DNA of 64,000 nucleotides, taken from positions 620,001 through 684,000 of the forward strand of contig CM049995.1 in assembly GCA_016630955.3 (NCBI GenBank), read 5' to 3'. The translations under genes and the position numbers were made by a program. The first letter of the stretch is position 1. Each line of letters opens with the position of its first letter. Under the pieces are notes generated by a model. That model had not been told where the DNA came from and searched no databases. It saw only the letters and a list, made by a program, of their open reading frames with translations. Positions 11,291-20,736 of this stretch are shown here, piece after piece. Source of the DNA: Didymella arachidicola. Taxonomy: Eukaryota; Ascomycota; Dothideomycetes; Pleosporales; Didymellaceae.

Positions 11291-12803
11291 ATGAACTTTG
11301 TCCCTCAAGCGTTGCGACCACAAGGCCGAGATCGCGTGCATAACGTCGAAGATGGGCTATCTGGAAGCACCATCCCAATTGTCTTCGGCTCGCCACCGCA
11401 GGCAAGAGTGAACCCAGTGGTATGGAGCTATCCTTCCTGTAATGAAGCAGCCATCGTGACTTCTTTTCTTCTCAAGTTTTGCTCGTACTTACTGACAATA
11501 CGTTCAGACATTGGAAACGGTGATGAATGAGAAGCTTGCCAACTTCAGGCACATGGTCGGCATTTACAGCACTAAAGGCTTCTCTGGTACAGCAGACCCT
11601 AGCCACAACAATCTCCACTTCGACGGCCGTGCGGCGCCCAATGTGGGCATATACAATCGAGTCTGCCACCGAGAAGGCGCTGCGAAACGTGGGTTCAAGT
11701 TCGCATCGTTCTTTATCAATGGCTGCTTGGGCCTGCAAGTCATTGTCGCTGCGGCTTTGACAGCTATGGGCGCGGCGAACACGAATCACGTCTCCATCAC
11801 CGCGTTCGGGGCAATCAACACCGTGATCGCTGGCATTCTCACATACCTGAAGGGCTCCGGGCTGCCAAACCGGATCCGCTGGGCGGAGAACGAGTGGAAG
11901 AAGATCCGAGAGTACATCGAGCAGCGCGAACGTGACTTCTCGCGGCCTAACTGTCAACTGGACGTCCAGCAGGTTGTTCAAGTCATCGAAGCCATGTACG
12001 AGGAGGTCAAAGCCGACATCGCGAACAATACGCCAGACGCATACATCAGTATGAGCGACCTACGAAACCGGGGCCAACCACAAAACCCTCAAGCTCCCAA
12101 TATCAAGAGCCTGATGCAGGGCGCGCACAGCCAAGGACAGAGCAAGCTCCAGGAACTGGAGCTAAAATACGGTCACAAAGTAACAGACTTTCTTGAAAGC
12201 CTGGCACACAAGGAAGAGGAGCGCTTAAAAAAGTTGGAGGGTGACTTTGCCGCCACTAGAGACAGAGTAGTGGAAGTTGGCCGTGATGCGGTGCAAAGCG
12301 GCCGTGATTGGGAGAAGAAGATAGAAGGGAAAGGTCTGGGAGCGGCCGAACGTGAGATCGAGCGTGCTCGAGATGATTTGGTGCAAAGACGCAATGACTT
12401 CGGGAGGACTGCCACAGCCACGACGGCAAATGCGTTGCAGACGGGCCGAAATTGGGAACAGGATATGGAGAAGAGAGGTCTGCAGGCAGCGGAGTGTGAA
12501 CTTGAGCATGCTCGCGATAATATTTACGAAGGACGCAGGGAGTTCGAGCGAGGTGTCGAGGCCGCAAGTTCTGATGTTGCGCAACTTGGGCGAGGCATAA
12601 GTCAAGAAGTCGACATGCAAGGCGTGAGACTCGCTGAGGCACAACGACACATTGAGGAAGAGGCCCAGAGGGCACGAGAAACTGCCGAAAACGCTCAGGA
12701 GAGTGCGCAGAATGCCGCAGCTGGCTTAAGAGGGTTCGCAGAAAGCATATCGAGAATAGGTAAGGCAGTACACGACGAGCTACCACAGCAGAAGCGTAGC
12801 TGA
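11291..12803 (+). CDS. SLATT-domain (fungal type) 2TM protein with coiled-coil tail
   Basis: Exon 1 (11291-11419, MNFVPQALRPQGRD...) joins exon 2 (11508-12803) across an 88-base intron (GTATGG donor, CTGAC branch, TTCAG acceptor), giving 474 residues. Residues about 85-180 match the fungal SLATT domain (SMODS- and SLOG-associating 2TM effector). They contain a YNRVCHREGAAKRGFK lead-in, helix 1 about FFINGCLGLQVIVAAALTAM, helix 2 about AFGAINTVIAGILTYLKGSG, then the amphipathic RWAENEWKKIREYIEQRE. In bacteria SLATT proteins are predicted membrane effectors of nucleotide-signalled immunity; the fungal role is not known. Residues about 230-460 form a long coiled coil with an internally repeated unit (GRDWEKKIEGKGLGAAE, GRNWEQDMEKRGLQAAE). 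It ends convergently 100 bases from the ATRR gene. Confidence 0.85.
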
Positions 12804-12903
12804 GTCACGTCACTCTTATAGGCTTGTCATAATGAAATCATGATTCGACATTTATAGCAAACGTTCATAATACGTCGTAGACCTCTAGGCGTCTCGCTTC
12901 CAT

Positions 12904-15900
12904 CTAAATCGGCTCATCTCTCGGCTCGATCATAACCTCGTTGACAGCAACATGCTCCGGCTGCTTGAGCGCATACATGATGCTACCAGCAACGTCCTCC
13001 GGATCCAGCACCTTCGCACCACTTGGCTCACCGTATTTCTTCAGCGCCTCCTTATCCGTGCTCATACCTAACAGATCCGTCGCAACATTACCAGGCTGAA
13101 CAGCCGTAACTCTCAGTCCAGTGCCAGCAGTCTCAACACGCAGAGCCTGTAGCGTTGCCTCAACGAAGAACTTCGAAGCGGAGTACACGCCAAGACCAGG
13201 GAACACTTTGCGACCAGCGTCAGAAGAGATGGCAACGAAATGACCCTTGCCTCGCTTGAGCATGCCCGGCACGACGGCAGCGATCGTATTGCAGATACCC
13301 TTGCAGTTAACATCAACTGTTTGGTCCCATTGGTCCGTTAGGGCATTGGCCATCATGGTGAAGTACATGACACCCGAGACGTTGACGAAGATGTCAACGG
13401 GGCCGAGCTTCTCTTCTGTCGCGGTGACGAGGGCTGCAACCTGCGCCTTGTCGGTGACATCGGTCTTCTGAGTGATGATCTTGCCCTCACGGATAGTGAG
13501 GCGCTTCTTGAGGCTCTCGAGAGCATCAATGCGACGCGCTGCAAGAGCGACGTGACAGCCTTCTCGTGCGAGTGCTGCGGCTGTGGCGGCGCCGATACCT
13601 GAGGAGGCACCCATAACGATAGCGACCTTTCCGTAGAGAGGTCCACGACGTGGGAGCATCCTAGCCAAACCGCCTACAGCGTTTTGGCTCTGGGGTGGCG
13701 ATGCCAACCATCCACGTGCGTACCAGTGGCGCGTGTAGGTCTCGAGAAGAGCCTCATCGACCTTGGGACGCTCAACAGCCGAGCGAAGAGGTCGTGTCTT
13801 GCTGTTATCAAGAACAACAACATCCCTGAGGAACTCGATGCTTGGCATACCACTGCGGAGGATATCGATTGTGAAGGCGCCGACACCACCCTTGGCAGAA
13901 CCGCGCTTCTCGTCCCAAAGGGCAACCCACTTTGAGAACTCCAAAGGCTTAGTGGGGTAGCCGAGCTTCTCGACATCGTCGAAGACCTTGCTAATGTCCA
14001 CCGGGTCTGGATCACCAATGTGGAACACGGTCTGATCGGTCTCGGTCTGATCGCTGAGATGAAGGATGGCCTTGCTGACAAAGTCGACGGGCGTCATCTC
14101 CGCACGCCAGCCCTTGACGTCTGGGTAGTGGCCAATGCGGATTGACTCGACGATCAGGGCAGTCAGCAAATCCCAGGCGTTAGCAGCACCGGTCTCACTG
14201 TGACCACTGATGGTACCGATGCGGTGAATCTTGATGGGAAGTCCACGCTTCTGTGCTTCGAGGGCAAGCTGCTCAGCAACCCACTTGGTTTGTCCGTAAC
14301 CGTCCGCGAGTTTGGTCGGTACATCTTCTACACCGATCATGCTATCCTCAGACCATCCTTTGCGGCCCTCGGCGGGAGGAAGTACACCGTTCGTGGAGAC
14401 GTACTGGACTGTAACACCGCCAGCGCTGGCAAGACGGAGAATTTCTCTTGTACCACCTACATTCGGCTTCTGCAACGCAGCATATGGGTATACCAGATTG
14501 ACAGTAGCGGCAGCGTGAATGACAACATCAAGCCGGTCAGCTAGCTTCTGGAATGTGTCTGGTGGCAGGCCGAAACGTCTCCTGGACAAATTACCAGGCA
14601 GGATCTCGACGCGCTCCATCACGGAATCGCTCCATAAGCCGAAGTCGAGGAGATTGCTACGGATCCTTGCTATGGCAGCCGGAACATCATCCTGCGATGC
14701 ATCGGGGAAACGGACCATACAGATGATGGTAGCAGATGTATGCTCGAGCAAATCCCTGAGAAGGAAAGCACCCAAGAAACCAGTAACACCAGTCAAGAGC
14801 ACAGTCTTCGCGTCCTTAAGTGCGACAAACTTAGCATCCTTAGGCTGGATGTCCTTGTCCAGAATAGCATCAGCCTTCAGCACAGCAGGGAGGTTATCCT
14901 GGACCTCGGCCACCGCACCATCTCGGATCTTACGAACGGTATCCAGGTGACCGTTAAGTGTAGCCGGGGTGGCAAGACGAGCGACCGGGACCCGGAAACC
15001 GAAAGTGTTTGACAGACGTGCTGCAAGGTCGGCGAGCAAAAGCGAGTGACCGCCGAGATCGAAGAAGTTATATTCGGGAGTGATTGAACTAGCACTGATG
15101 CCGAGGATGGAGGCCCAGATTGTTTGGATCTGCTCAATATCAATGGGACTTTGCTCGTACTTGCGAGCACTTCCAGTCGGTGAGCTAGACCTGGGCGGAG
15201 GCAGGGCCTTGACATTCACCTTTCCAGAAACATCATTAGTAGGCAGTGTCTCAAGCTCCACCCAAAGCGCGGGCAACATGTAGTGGGCGAGGTATGCCTG
15301 GAGCATGCGGCGTGCGGTGGAGCTGCGTCCAGCCTTGTCAATCTCGACCACTGGGCGCTCTTCAGACGGTTCTTTGTCGCGGACAATATAGGCGACAAGC
15401 TGCCTGTCGATTCCGTCGCCATGAGCAATGACTGCGCAGTGGCTAACAGCGAGGTGGTTCCGGATCTCGCTCTCAACCTTCCCAGGAACAACTGAGTAAC
15501 CGCGAATCTTGATCATCGCACCAACACGTCCGGTGATTTCGAGCAGACCGTTTGGTAGGATTCTGGCTTTGTCCCCGGTTCTGTACATCCGCGCGCCCGC
15601 CTTTGAGCTGAAGGGATTCGGTGTGAAAGCCTTCGCGGTGACCTCTGGGAGGTTGAGGTAGCCACGTGCGAGGAGATGACCACCAATGAAGAGCTCTCCG
15701 TTCTCGCCCTCGTCGACCCTCTGACCACTCTCGTTGAGGATGTAGACGTACTTCTTGTCGATCAGAGGGGGTCCAACCGGGCAATAAGCGGCATCCTTCT
15801 CCAATCCCCCGAGCATCTCCTTGATGTCTCCACAAGCGATTTCATGGGTTTCGCACGCGCTGTAGACATTGAGGAGTCTTGTGGTTGGTAAAGCTTTCAA

Positions 15901-16758
15901 GCCCTTTCTTGCCAGATCGGTAGTCACTACCTCGCCGTTCAGCCATACTGTCTTCAGATTAGGAAGTCGCGTCTCCAGCGCTTGGTGACGGGCTAGTACA
16001 GCGGCGAACAGGGTAGGTGTAAAGAGCGTCTCGGTGACCTTCTTGGTGCTGAGGAGATCAACAAGCATGCGGGGGTCGTAGCTGGCCTCATCTGGAACAG
16101 CAATGACGGTCGCTCCGCGCAGCAATGGGCGGATGATCTCCCATACAAAGAACACGTTGCAGGCAACTCGATCTCCGGGCTGAATGTCTGAGAAGCCAAA
16201 TCTGAGGTTGTATGAGAGCACCGCAGCCTTGTGTGGGTTAGCAATGCCTTTGGGCTTGCCTGTTGTGCCGCTGGAGTAGGCAACGAAGCATAGTCGGTCC
16301 AAATCCGTATCTTCTGGTAAGGGCGGCAGCCCTGACTCATCCACGTGGCCATTTGTCTTCGAGTCCTGCTCATCGAGGACCACGAGTGGTACTCCAGCAG
16401 AAATCTTGCCCACCTCGGCGCTGGTCGTGACAACAGCAGTAGGTCGTGCATCCTCCAGCACATCGGCAAGCAGATCCGGCGGATAAGCTAATTCGAGCAC
16501 AAGAAAAGCTCCACCAGCTGCCAACGCCGCCAAACATGCGATTACATAGTCGGTGGAACGTGGTAGCAGTACACCAACTAGGCTATCACGACCCACGCCA
16601 TGACCGCGGAGCTGTAGAGCAAGCTCGGAGACCTTATCGTGGAGCTGCTGATATGTGTATGTGTTCTTCTCGTCTTCTAGCGCAATCGCATCAGGTGTTG
16701 CCTTGACCTGCTGCGTGAAGAGTGCTGACAAGTCTTTGGTGGTGTCGATGATAGACAT
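12904..16758 (-). CDS. NRPS-like A-T-R-R carboxylate reductase, probable glycine betaine reductase
   Basis: Single exon, 1284 residues from MSIIDTTKDL; the frame extends 36 codons further upstream but those look non-coding and the family starts near here. Four domains are in order. Adenylation (about 10-530) has AYSSGTTGKPKG, YRTGDKARILPNG and NDVSGKVNVKALP with the C-terminal Lys. Thiolation (about 555-625) has FFDLGGHSLL with the phosphopantetheine Ser. Thioester reductase R1 (about 665-1010) has LLTGVTGFLGAFLL and YGQTKWVAEQL. A C-terminal SDR, R2 (about 1040-1284), has GASSGIGAATAAAL and YSASKFFVEA. A-T-R-R is the architecture of Aspergillus nidulans ATRR, which reduces glycine betaine by two steps to choline. 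No condensation domain is present. Substrate identity is inferred from architecture. A TATA-like AATAAATA lies about 70 bases upstream. Confidence 0.9.
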   Translation of the reverse strand: MSIIDTTKDLSALFTQQVKATPDAIALEDEKNTYTYQQLHDKVSELALQLRGHGVGRDSLVGVLLPRSTDYVIACLAALAAGGAFLVLELAYPPDLLADVLEDARPTAVVTTSAEVGKISAGVPLVVLDEQDSKTNGHVDESGLPPLPEDTDLDRLCFVAYSSGTTGKPKGIANPHKAAVLSYNLRFGFSDIQPGDRVACNVFFVWEIIRPLLRGATVIAVPDEASYDPRMLVDLLSTKKVTETLFTPTLFAAVLARHQALETRLPNLKTVWLNGEVVTTDLARKGLKALPTTRLLNVYSACETHEIACGDIKEMLGGLEKDAAYCPVGPPLIDKKYVYILNESGQRVDEGENGELFIGGHLLARGYLNLPEVTAKAFTPNPFSSKAGARMYRTGDKARILPNGLLEITGRVGAMIKIRGYSVVPGKVESEIRNHLAVSHCAVIAHGDGIDRQLVAYIVRDKEPSEERPVVEIDKAGRSSTARRMLQAYLAHYMLPALWVELETLPTNDVSGKVNVKALPPPRSSSPTGSARKYEQSPIDIEQIQTIWASILGISASSITPEYNFFDLGGHSLLLADLAARLSNTFGFRVPVARLATPATLNGHLDTVRKIRDGAVAEVQDNLPAVLKADAILDKDIQPKDAKFVALKDAKTVLLTGVTGFLGAFLLRDLLEHTSATIICMVRFPDASQDDVPAAIARIRSNLLDFGLWSDSVMERVEILPGNLSRRRFGLPPDTFQKLADRLDVVIHAAATVNLVYPYAALQKPNVGGTREILRLASAGGVTVQYVSTNGVLPPAEGRKGWSEDSMIGVEDVPTKLADGYGQTKWVAEQLALEAQKRGLPIKIHRIGTISGHSETGAANAWDLLTALIVESIRIGHYPDVKGWRAEMTPVDFVSKAILHLSDQTETDQTVFHIGDPDPVDISKVFDDVEKLGYPTKPLEFSKWVALWDEKRGSAKGGVGAFTIDILRSGMPSIEFLRDVVVLDNSKTRPLRSAVERPKVDEALLETYTRHWYARGWLASPPQSQNAVGGLARMLPRRGPLYGKVAIVMGASSGIGAATAAALAREGCHVALAARRIDALESLKKRLTIREGKIITQKTDVTDKAQVAALVTATEEKLGPVDIFVNVSGVMYFTMMANALTDQWDQTVDVNCKGICNTIAAVVPGMLKRGKGHFVAISSDAGRKVFPGLGVYSASKFFVEATLQALRVETAGTGLRVTAVQPGNVATDLLGMSTDKEALKKYGEPSGAKVLDPEDVAGSIMYALKQPEHVAVNEVMIEPRDEPI

Positions 16759-17627
16759 TATCTGGTAAGTGAGTGAGGTGGAGGGAGGAGCGTGGAGAGC
16801 GTTGCAATGCTCAAGCAATTGACGTCTATTTATTCGCTTGTATACTGTACCTGTACCGGGATCCACCGCTAGGGAAAGGTTGCATGTGCATCAGAAATCC
16901 AGTGTTCTCAGGTTGTTGGGGGGTATGCCCTTGACCTGTTAGCAGCTAGTGCCCCTCGCTTGTCGCTGTCGTCATTTCCTAGCCTGCTGCCTAAGGCTCA
17001 ACTTCTGTTCTCATTGATCAACTCCCCACGTTCACGGCGGGCTAGATCTGGAGACAAGGCCGTGTGGTTTGCCGCTGACAGCGTGGTGTACGGGGCGTCG
17101 CACTTCACTAGCGCTGGCAGTCGGACTGTCGGTCGCTGCGTCAACTGTATGCACAGTGCAACGACCACAGTCAGGATGGACGTCTATGGAATCTGCAATC
17201 GAATAGAGACTTTCGTTCCGCGCTCCTGAAGGATTCACATAGCACGAGACCCACTTCTGTATTGGGAACTGCGAGGCGGTGTACCTACATAGTTCAGCAT
17301 GTGTTGACGGTACTCTCGAGGTTGACACCACGACTTCGTTTCAAGCGCGCATTGGCAGCACTGAGCCATTCCTTGCCCTCACGTTGTCGCACAGGAGAAT
17401 TGTCGCCAGAGAATCAACGGGAGCGTCGCGTTTCTGGGTCGACATCGATGTGATCGTGCAATCAACCCTTGAGCTGTCGACAGGCACAAGGGACGCGAGA
17501 TGATGGTATCCTGTCATTCGAGGCCTGGTGATTTGCTTGGTATCTGCCAGCGATTATGCGGTGCCAGCCAGCATTCTTCCACCGCCGTGGTCTTTGTGTG
17601 TCTTCGTCATGTACTAGCTCCAAACAT
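16759..17627. other. non-coding stretch between ATRR promoter and SEC13 3' end
   Basis: 869 bases. The left end holds the ATRR promoter (TATA-like element near 16828 read on the minus strand). The rest should contain the SEC13 3' UTR. Short frames carry no recognisable protein. Confidence 0.45.
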
Positions 17628-18834
17628 CTATTCCTCGATTGTCTTAACACAGTCCCACCCGCCACTCAGCCTCTCCTTCCACAGACTGACTCGGTTGTCG
17701 CCAGTGCTCACCGCGAGCACATTGCCGCTGAGGCTCCAGCTTACACGCCATGCGGCGGCATCAACGTTAAGGACAGTAGATTTCCAATCGTCTAGGACTT
17801 GTCAGTACAATGCTGGCTATGCAGTAAGATGTTGTACATACGCAGGTCTGAAGATGTCCAAATGCGCACGGTCTTGTCCTGCGAGGCAGAAGCAATGTAA
17901 GACTTGGAGAGGACTGTGGGTGACCATGCGACATCGCGGACCCAGTCTGTGTGGCCAGGCAGAATCTGTATATTTTGCCAGCTTCCTGTCTCTGCGCTGA
18001 ACTCCCAAAGCTTGACTTGGCAGTCGCTGCCACCGGTGACAAATCGGCGTGCGGTGCCGGCCTGGTTTCCACTTGCACTGACAACCTGGCCAGGTGCAAC
18101 AGCAGGTGCCCAAGAGACACTGTTTACACCAGAGCCGCAAGCCTGGAAGATCTGGTGTGTCCAGTTGTTGTCCTTGAATTCGAGAACCGAAACGTTGCCG
18201 TCAGAGGAAGCGCAAGCGAGGAGGCAGCCGGCCTCGTGGGGAGCCCAAGCGACGTGATTGACGGATGCGGTGTGAAGCGCAACATCATAGATCTTCTGCC
18301 AGGCACCGCCTTGTTCGCGCCAGATGAGGACCTTGCCGTCATAGGAGGAAGACGCAAGAATGTTGCCATATTTGGGATGCGCCCAGGCTACACACCATAC
18401 GGCGCCTTCGTGTCTGTCAAGCTGTCAACAACATGCCACGTCTGTGTTCCACGTTGACGTACCCCTTCAGAGTTTCCACCAGTCTATGAGACTCGCCCTC
18501 GACCTCGAAGATCTTGATCGTCTTGTCCGAAGAACATGTCGCTAACCGCCTGCCATAGTAATCTAAAACAGCATCGTGCTGAGCTTCGTTAGCTTCTGTT
18601 GACAGTAAATCAACAATGTTGGTGGACATAGCGCATTGGTTCGTTCGAAGTTGGAGCCGGGAGAATCGTTGTATTGCGCGTGTTGGTAGGTCGAGGTAAG
18701 ATAGAGGTAGAAGCATAGACGTACAATCATATCATCGTGACTTGAGTTTGCTATTACGTTCGCCTGGAGTGAAGTCAGCGGGTGAAGCTCGGGCAGGTGC
18801 ATTTGCGCGACTGATGCGGGGAGGTATTTACCAT
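17628..18834 (-). CDS. SEC13: COPII coat / nuclear pore WD40 protein Sec13
   Basis: Five exons: 18834-18832, 18763-18725, 18578-18463, 18413-17842 and 17791-17628, giving 297 residues, the usual Sec13 length. Exon 1 is only the ATG; exon 2 reads ANVIANSSHDDMI and exon 3 starts HDAVLDYYGRRLATCSSDKT, the Sec13 signature. Later blocks include KGHEGAVWCVAWAHPKYGN, LASSSYDGKVLIW, NHVAWAPHEAGCLLACASSD and SASQDKTVRIW, forming six WD blades. Introns are 68, 146, 49 and 50 bases with normal GT-AG ends, and every junction keeps frame. The protein forms the outer COPII cage with Sec31 at ER exit sites and also sits in the Nup84-type pore complex; that role is from the family. Divergent from the GIY-YIG gene. 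Confidence 0.96.
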
Positions 18835-19674
18835 AGTGCCGGTATAGCACTCGCTTCGAGGTGCTGGAGAGGAATGACACAGAAGGCAGTAAAAAGGAGC
18901 GTGTCGGGAGGACTGCTGCGGGTTATGTTGGAAGCCTGCAACGTTGATGTGATGCTCTGGCCTCTAGTCGCAGGGGTCGTGGCCAGTTCGGCAGTGGGCG
19001 GTGATGAGATTAGATTAGATCGCCAAGACGAAGTCAGTCGTTGTTGCTTATTCTTGCTAGATCTTATGAAAAGAAAGACTCTAGATGTCTGAAAATCAGG
19101 AAGCACAGGCTCAAAGCTCAGCGAAATCTGCTGCTTGCAGCAGCTTTTGAGCGCTTTCTGGTATGCTCGCTGTGGCATAACTCGACTTTTTCGCATGCGC
19201 ACGACGAGCTCATGCTTTCAGCCAAGCTCAATTATGTTCTCGCGCAGTTCGTGGAAGCATACAAATAAGCCTTCTTGATTAACGAACTATACACGACAGC
19301 TGCCGCAACTCAACTAAAGTCTTGAAGGATCCGACTTCATTGCATCGGTACCCATCCCGAGGGGCGCGCGCAATCGATGCTAAAGCACCGTTCCTGCCTC
19401 ATCAGGAAGGTTCACCAGCCGCCAAAAGCCCGCGCCTCATCGTGCTCGACTTTCGAACACCAGCATCCGTCATCATCAGACATACAGAGCATCAAGAACC
19501 TATCGTTCGATACGGTATCGTCTGAACTCACTTCAACTAGGCAGCATACGCGCTCGGAAAGGTTCACCTGTACTTTCGCCCCTTGCTGCCTTGACGCTAG
19601 CCAGAAGAGACAGTCTGCCTAACATCCTGCAGCTTGCGAGAACACAATTCACAGAGTTGGAAACAATATACAAT
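18835..19674. promoter_or_regulatory. divergent intergenic region SEC13/GIY-YIG gene
   Basis: 840 bases between start codons. The frame of the GIY-YIG gene opens upstream of its ATG but only from a TTG codon. No promoter motif, repeat or RNA gene was recognised. Confidence 0.4.
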
Positions 19675-20673
19675 ATGGAGGCTGCGCAAAATCAGCAGAC
19701 GTCGCAGGTGTGGATATCAAATTCATCAACATCAGTCTCCGCGTCCACCAGAATGAACGATCTTCCCTCACAATACACGCCAGCACAACTCGAGGCGCAC
19801 GACATATTGAAGCACCTGCTGTCGAAATTAACAGAGCCGCAGTCAAAGCTCTACTCAAGATACGGTGGATGGGTCGAACGCCACCCTCGACTGGACGACT
19901 TCTGCATGCGCTGCATCCGCCCTCAAGTATGGACCTTCCTCAGCAGCCGGTGGAGTCTGGACGGCCTCAAGCTGATTGGGGGCGATCTGCGCAACGATGC
20001 ACGCGCAATCTATCTCAACGGTATCCTAGGGCAGGACAAACGGGTGCGGATCTACGTCGGACAGGCGTCCTCGCTACGCCAGCGGATAGCACAGCATCTC
20101 AACTTCCGCTACCGGCGAGACAACCCTTCGTTGCACTACTACGCGCTGCAACGCTCGGTCTACAACGCCTTCGGCGTGCTTGCCATGCTTCCGAGTCCGA
20201 ATATGGGCGGTCATACCTTGCCTGGCATGGATGATCCGGGGTTACTGCTCAATGTGTTGGAAATGTGGATGGGAATCGTATTCAGGAGTTTAAGTGTACC
20301 AACGCTAAGGGAGTGGTTGCCTGAGAAATCCAACGTGATGAAAGAGGGGAAGAAGGGTTTGTTCGGCGGGCTCAATATTCGTTGTCCGCTGGATCAAGGG
20401 GACAACAAGTCTGCGTGGATCGATCTGAGCGAGAGCGAGGATCGCTTGGTGATAGATTACTTGGGTGTAGACGGTGTGAAGGCATCGGAGGTGCAAGATA
20501 GCGTCCAGCAGGACTTAGAGAGGAGGAAAAGGGAGTATGCGGAGAAAGCAAGAAGGATGAACCAAGGCCATAAAGATTTGGGATTGTCAGCCAGTACGCT
20601 GATAGCCTTTGGTATGGGAGTCATGTTAGGATTCTTCTTCATGAAGGGATTGGGTGGGCCGACAAGACGGTGA
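19675..20673 (+). CDS. GIY-YIG-domain protein with C-terminal membrane anchor
   Basis: Single exon, 332 residues from the first ATG (MEAAQNQQTSQ). Residues about 120-180 contain DKRVRIYVGQASSLRQRIAQ, a GIY-YIG-like start with YVG, the following R-x-x-I-x-x-H pattern, and then RRDNPSLHYYALQRS. This resembles the beta-hairpin and Arg helix of GIY-YIG nucleases, though the first half of the motif is diverged (RIYVGQ). The C-terminus has a coiled basic stretch (QQDLERRKREYAEKARRMNQ) followed by a single hydrophobic helix, LIAFGMGVMLGFFFMKGLGG, ending in TRR: the layout of a tail-anchored protein. Similar fungal GIY-YIG proteins are uncharacterised. Whether it keeps nuclease activity is unclear. 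It converges on the patatin gene, 63 bases away. Confidence 0.75.
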   Translation: MEAAQNQQTSQVWISNSSTSVSASTRMNDLPSQYTPAQLEAHDILKHLLSKLTEPQSKLYSRYGGWVERHPRLDDFCMRCIRPQVWTFLSSRWSLDGLKLIGGDLRNDARAIYLNGILGQDKRVRIYVGQASSLRQRIAQHLNFRYRRDNPSLHYYALQRSVYNAFGVLAMLPSPNMGGHTLPGMDDPGLLLNVLEMWMGIVFRSLSVPTLREWLPEKSNVMKEGKKGLFGGLNIRCPLDQGDNKSAWIDLSESEDRLVIDYLGVDGVKASEVQDSVQQDLERRKREYAEKARRMNQGHKDLGLSASTLIAFGMGVMLGFFFMKGLGGPTRR

Positions 20674-20736
20674 AACAACCCGTTACGAAACGTCTCCGTA
20701 CTGTTCTATGAGCAGGAGCTCATCGCTCGAAGGATG

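Noticed and set aside
16759..16866. Upstream start of the ATRR gene at 16866
   Set aside because: The extra 36 residues look unlike the family N-terminus and cover the likely TATA region; the ATG at 16758 fits better.
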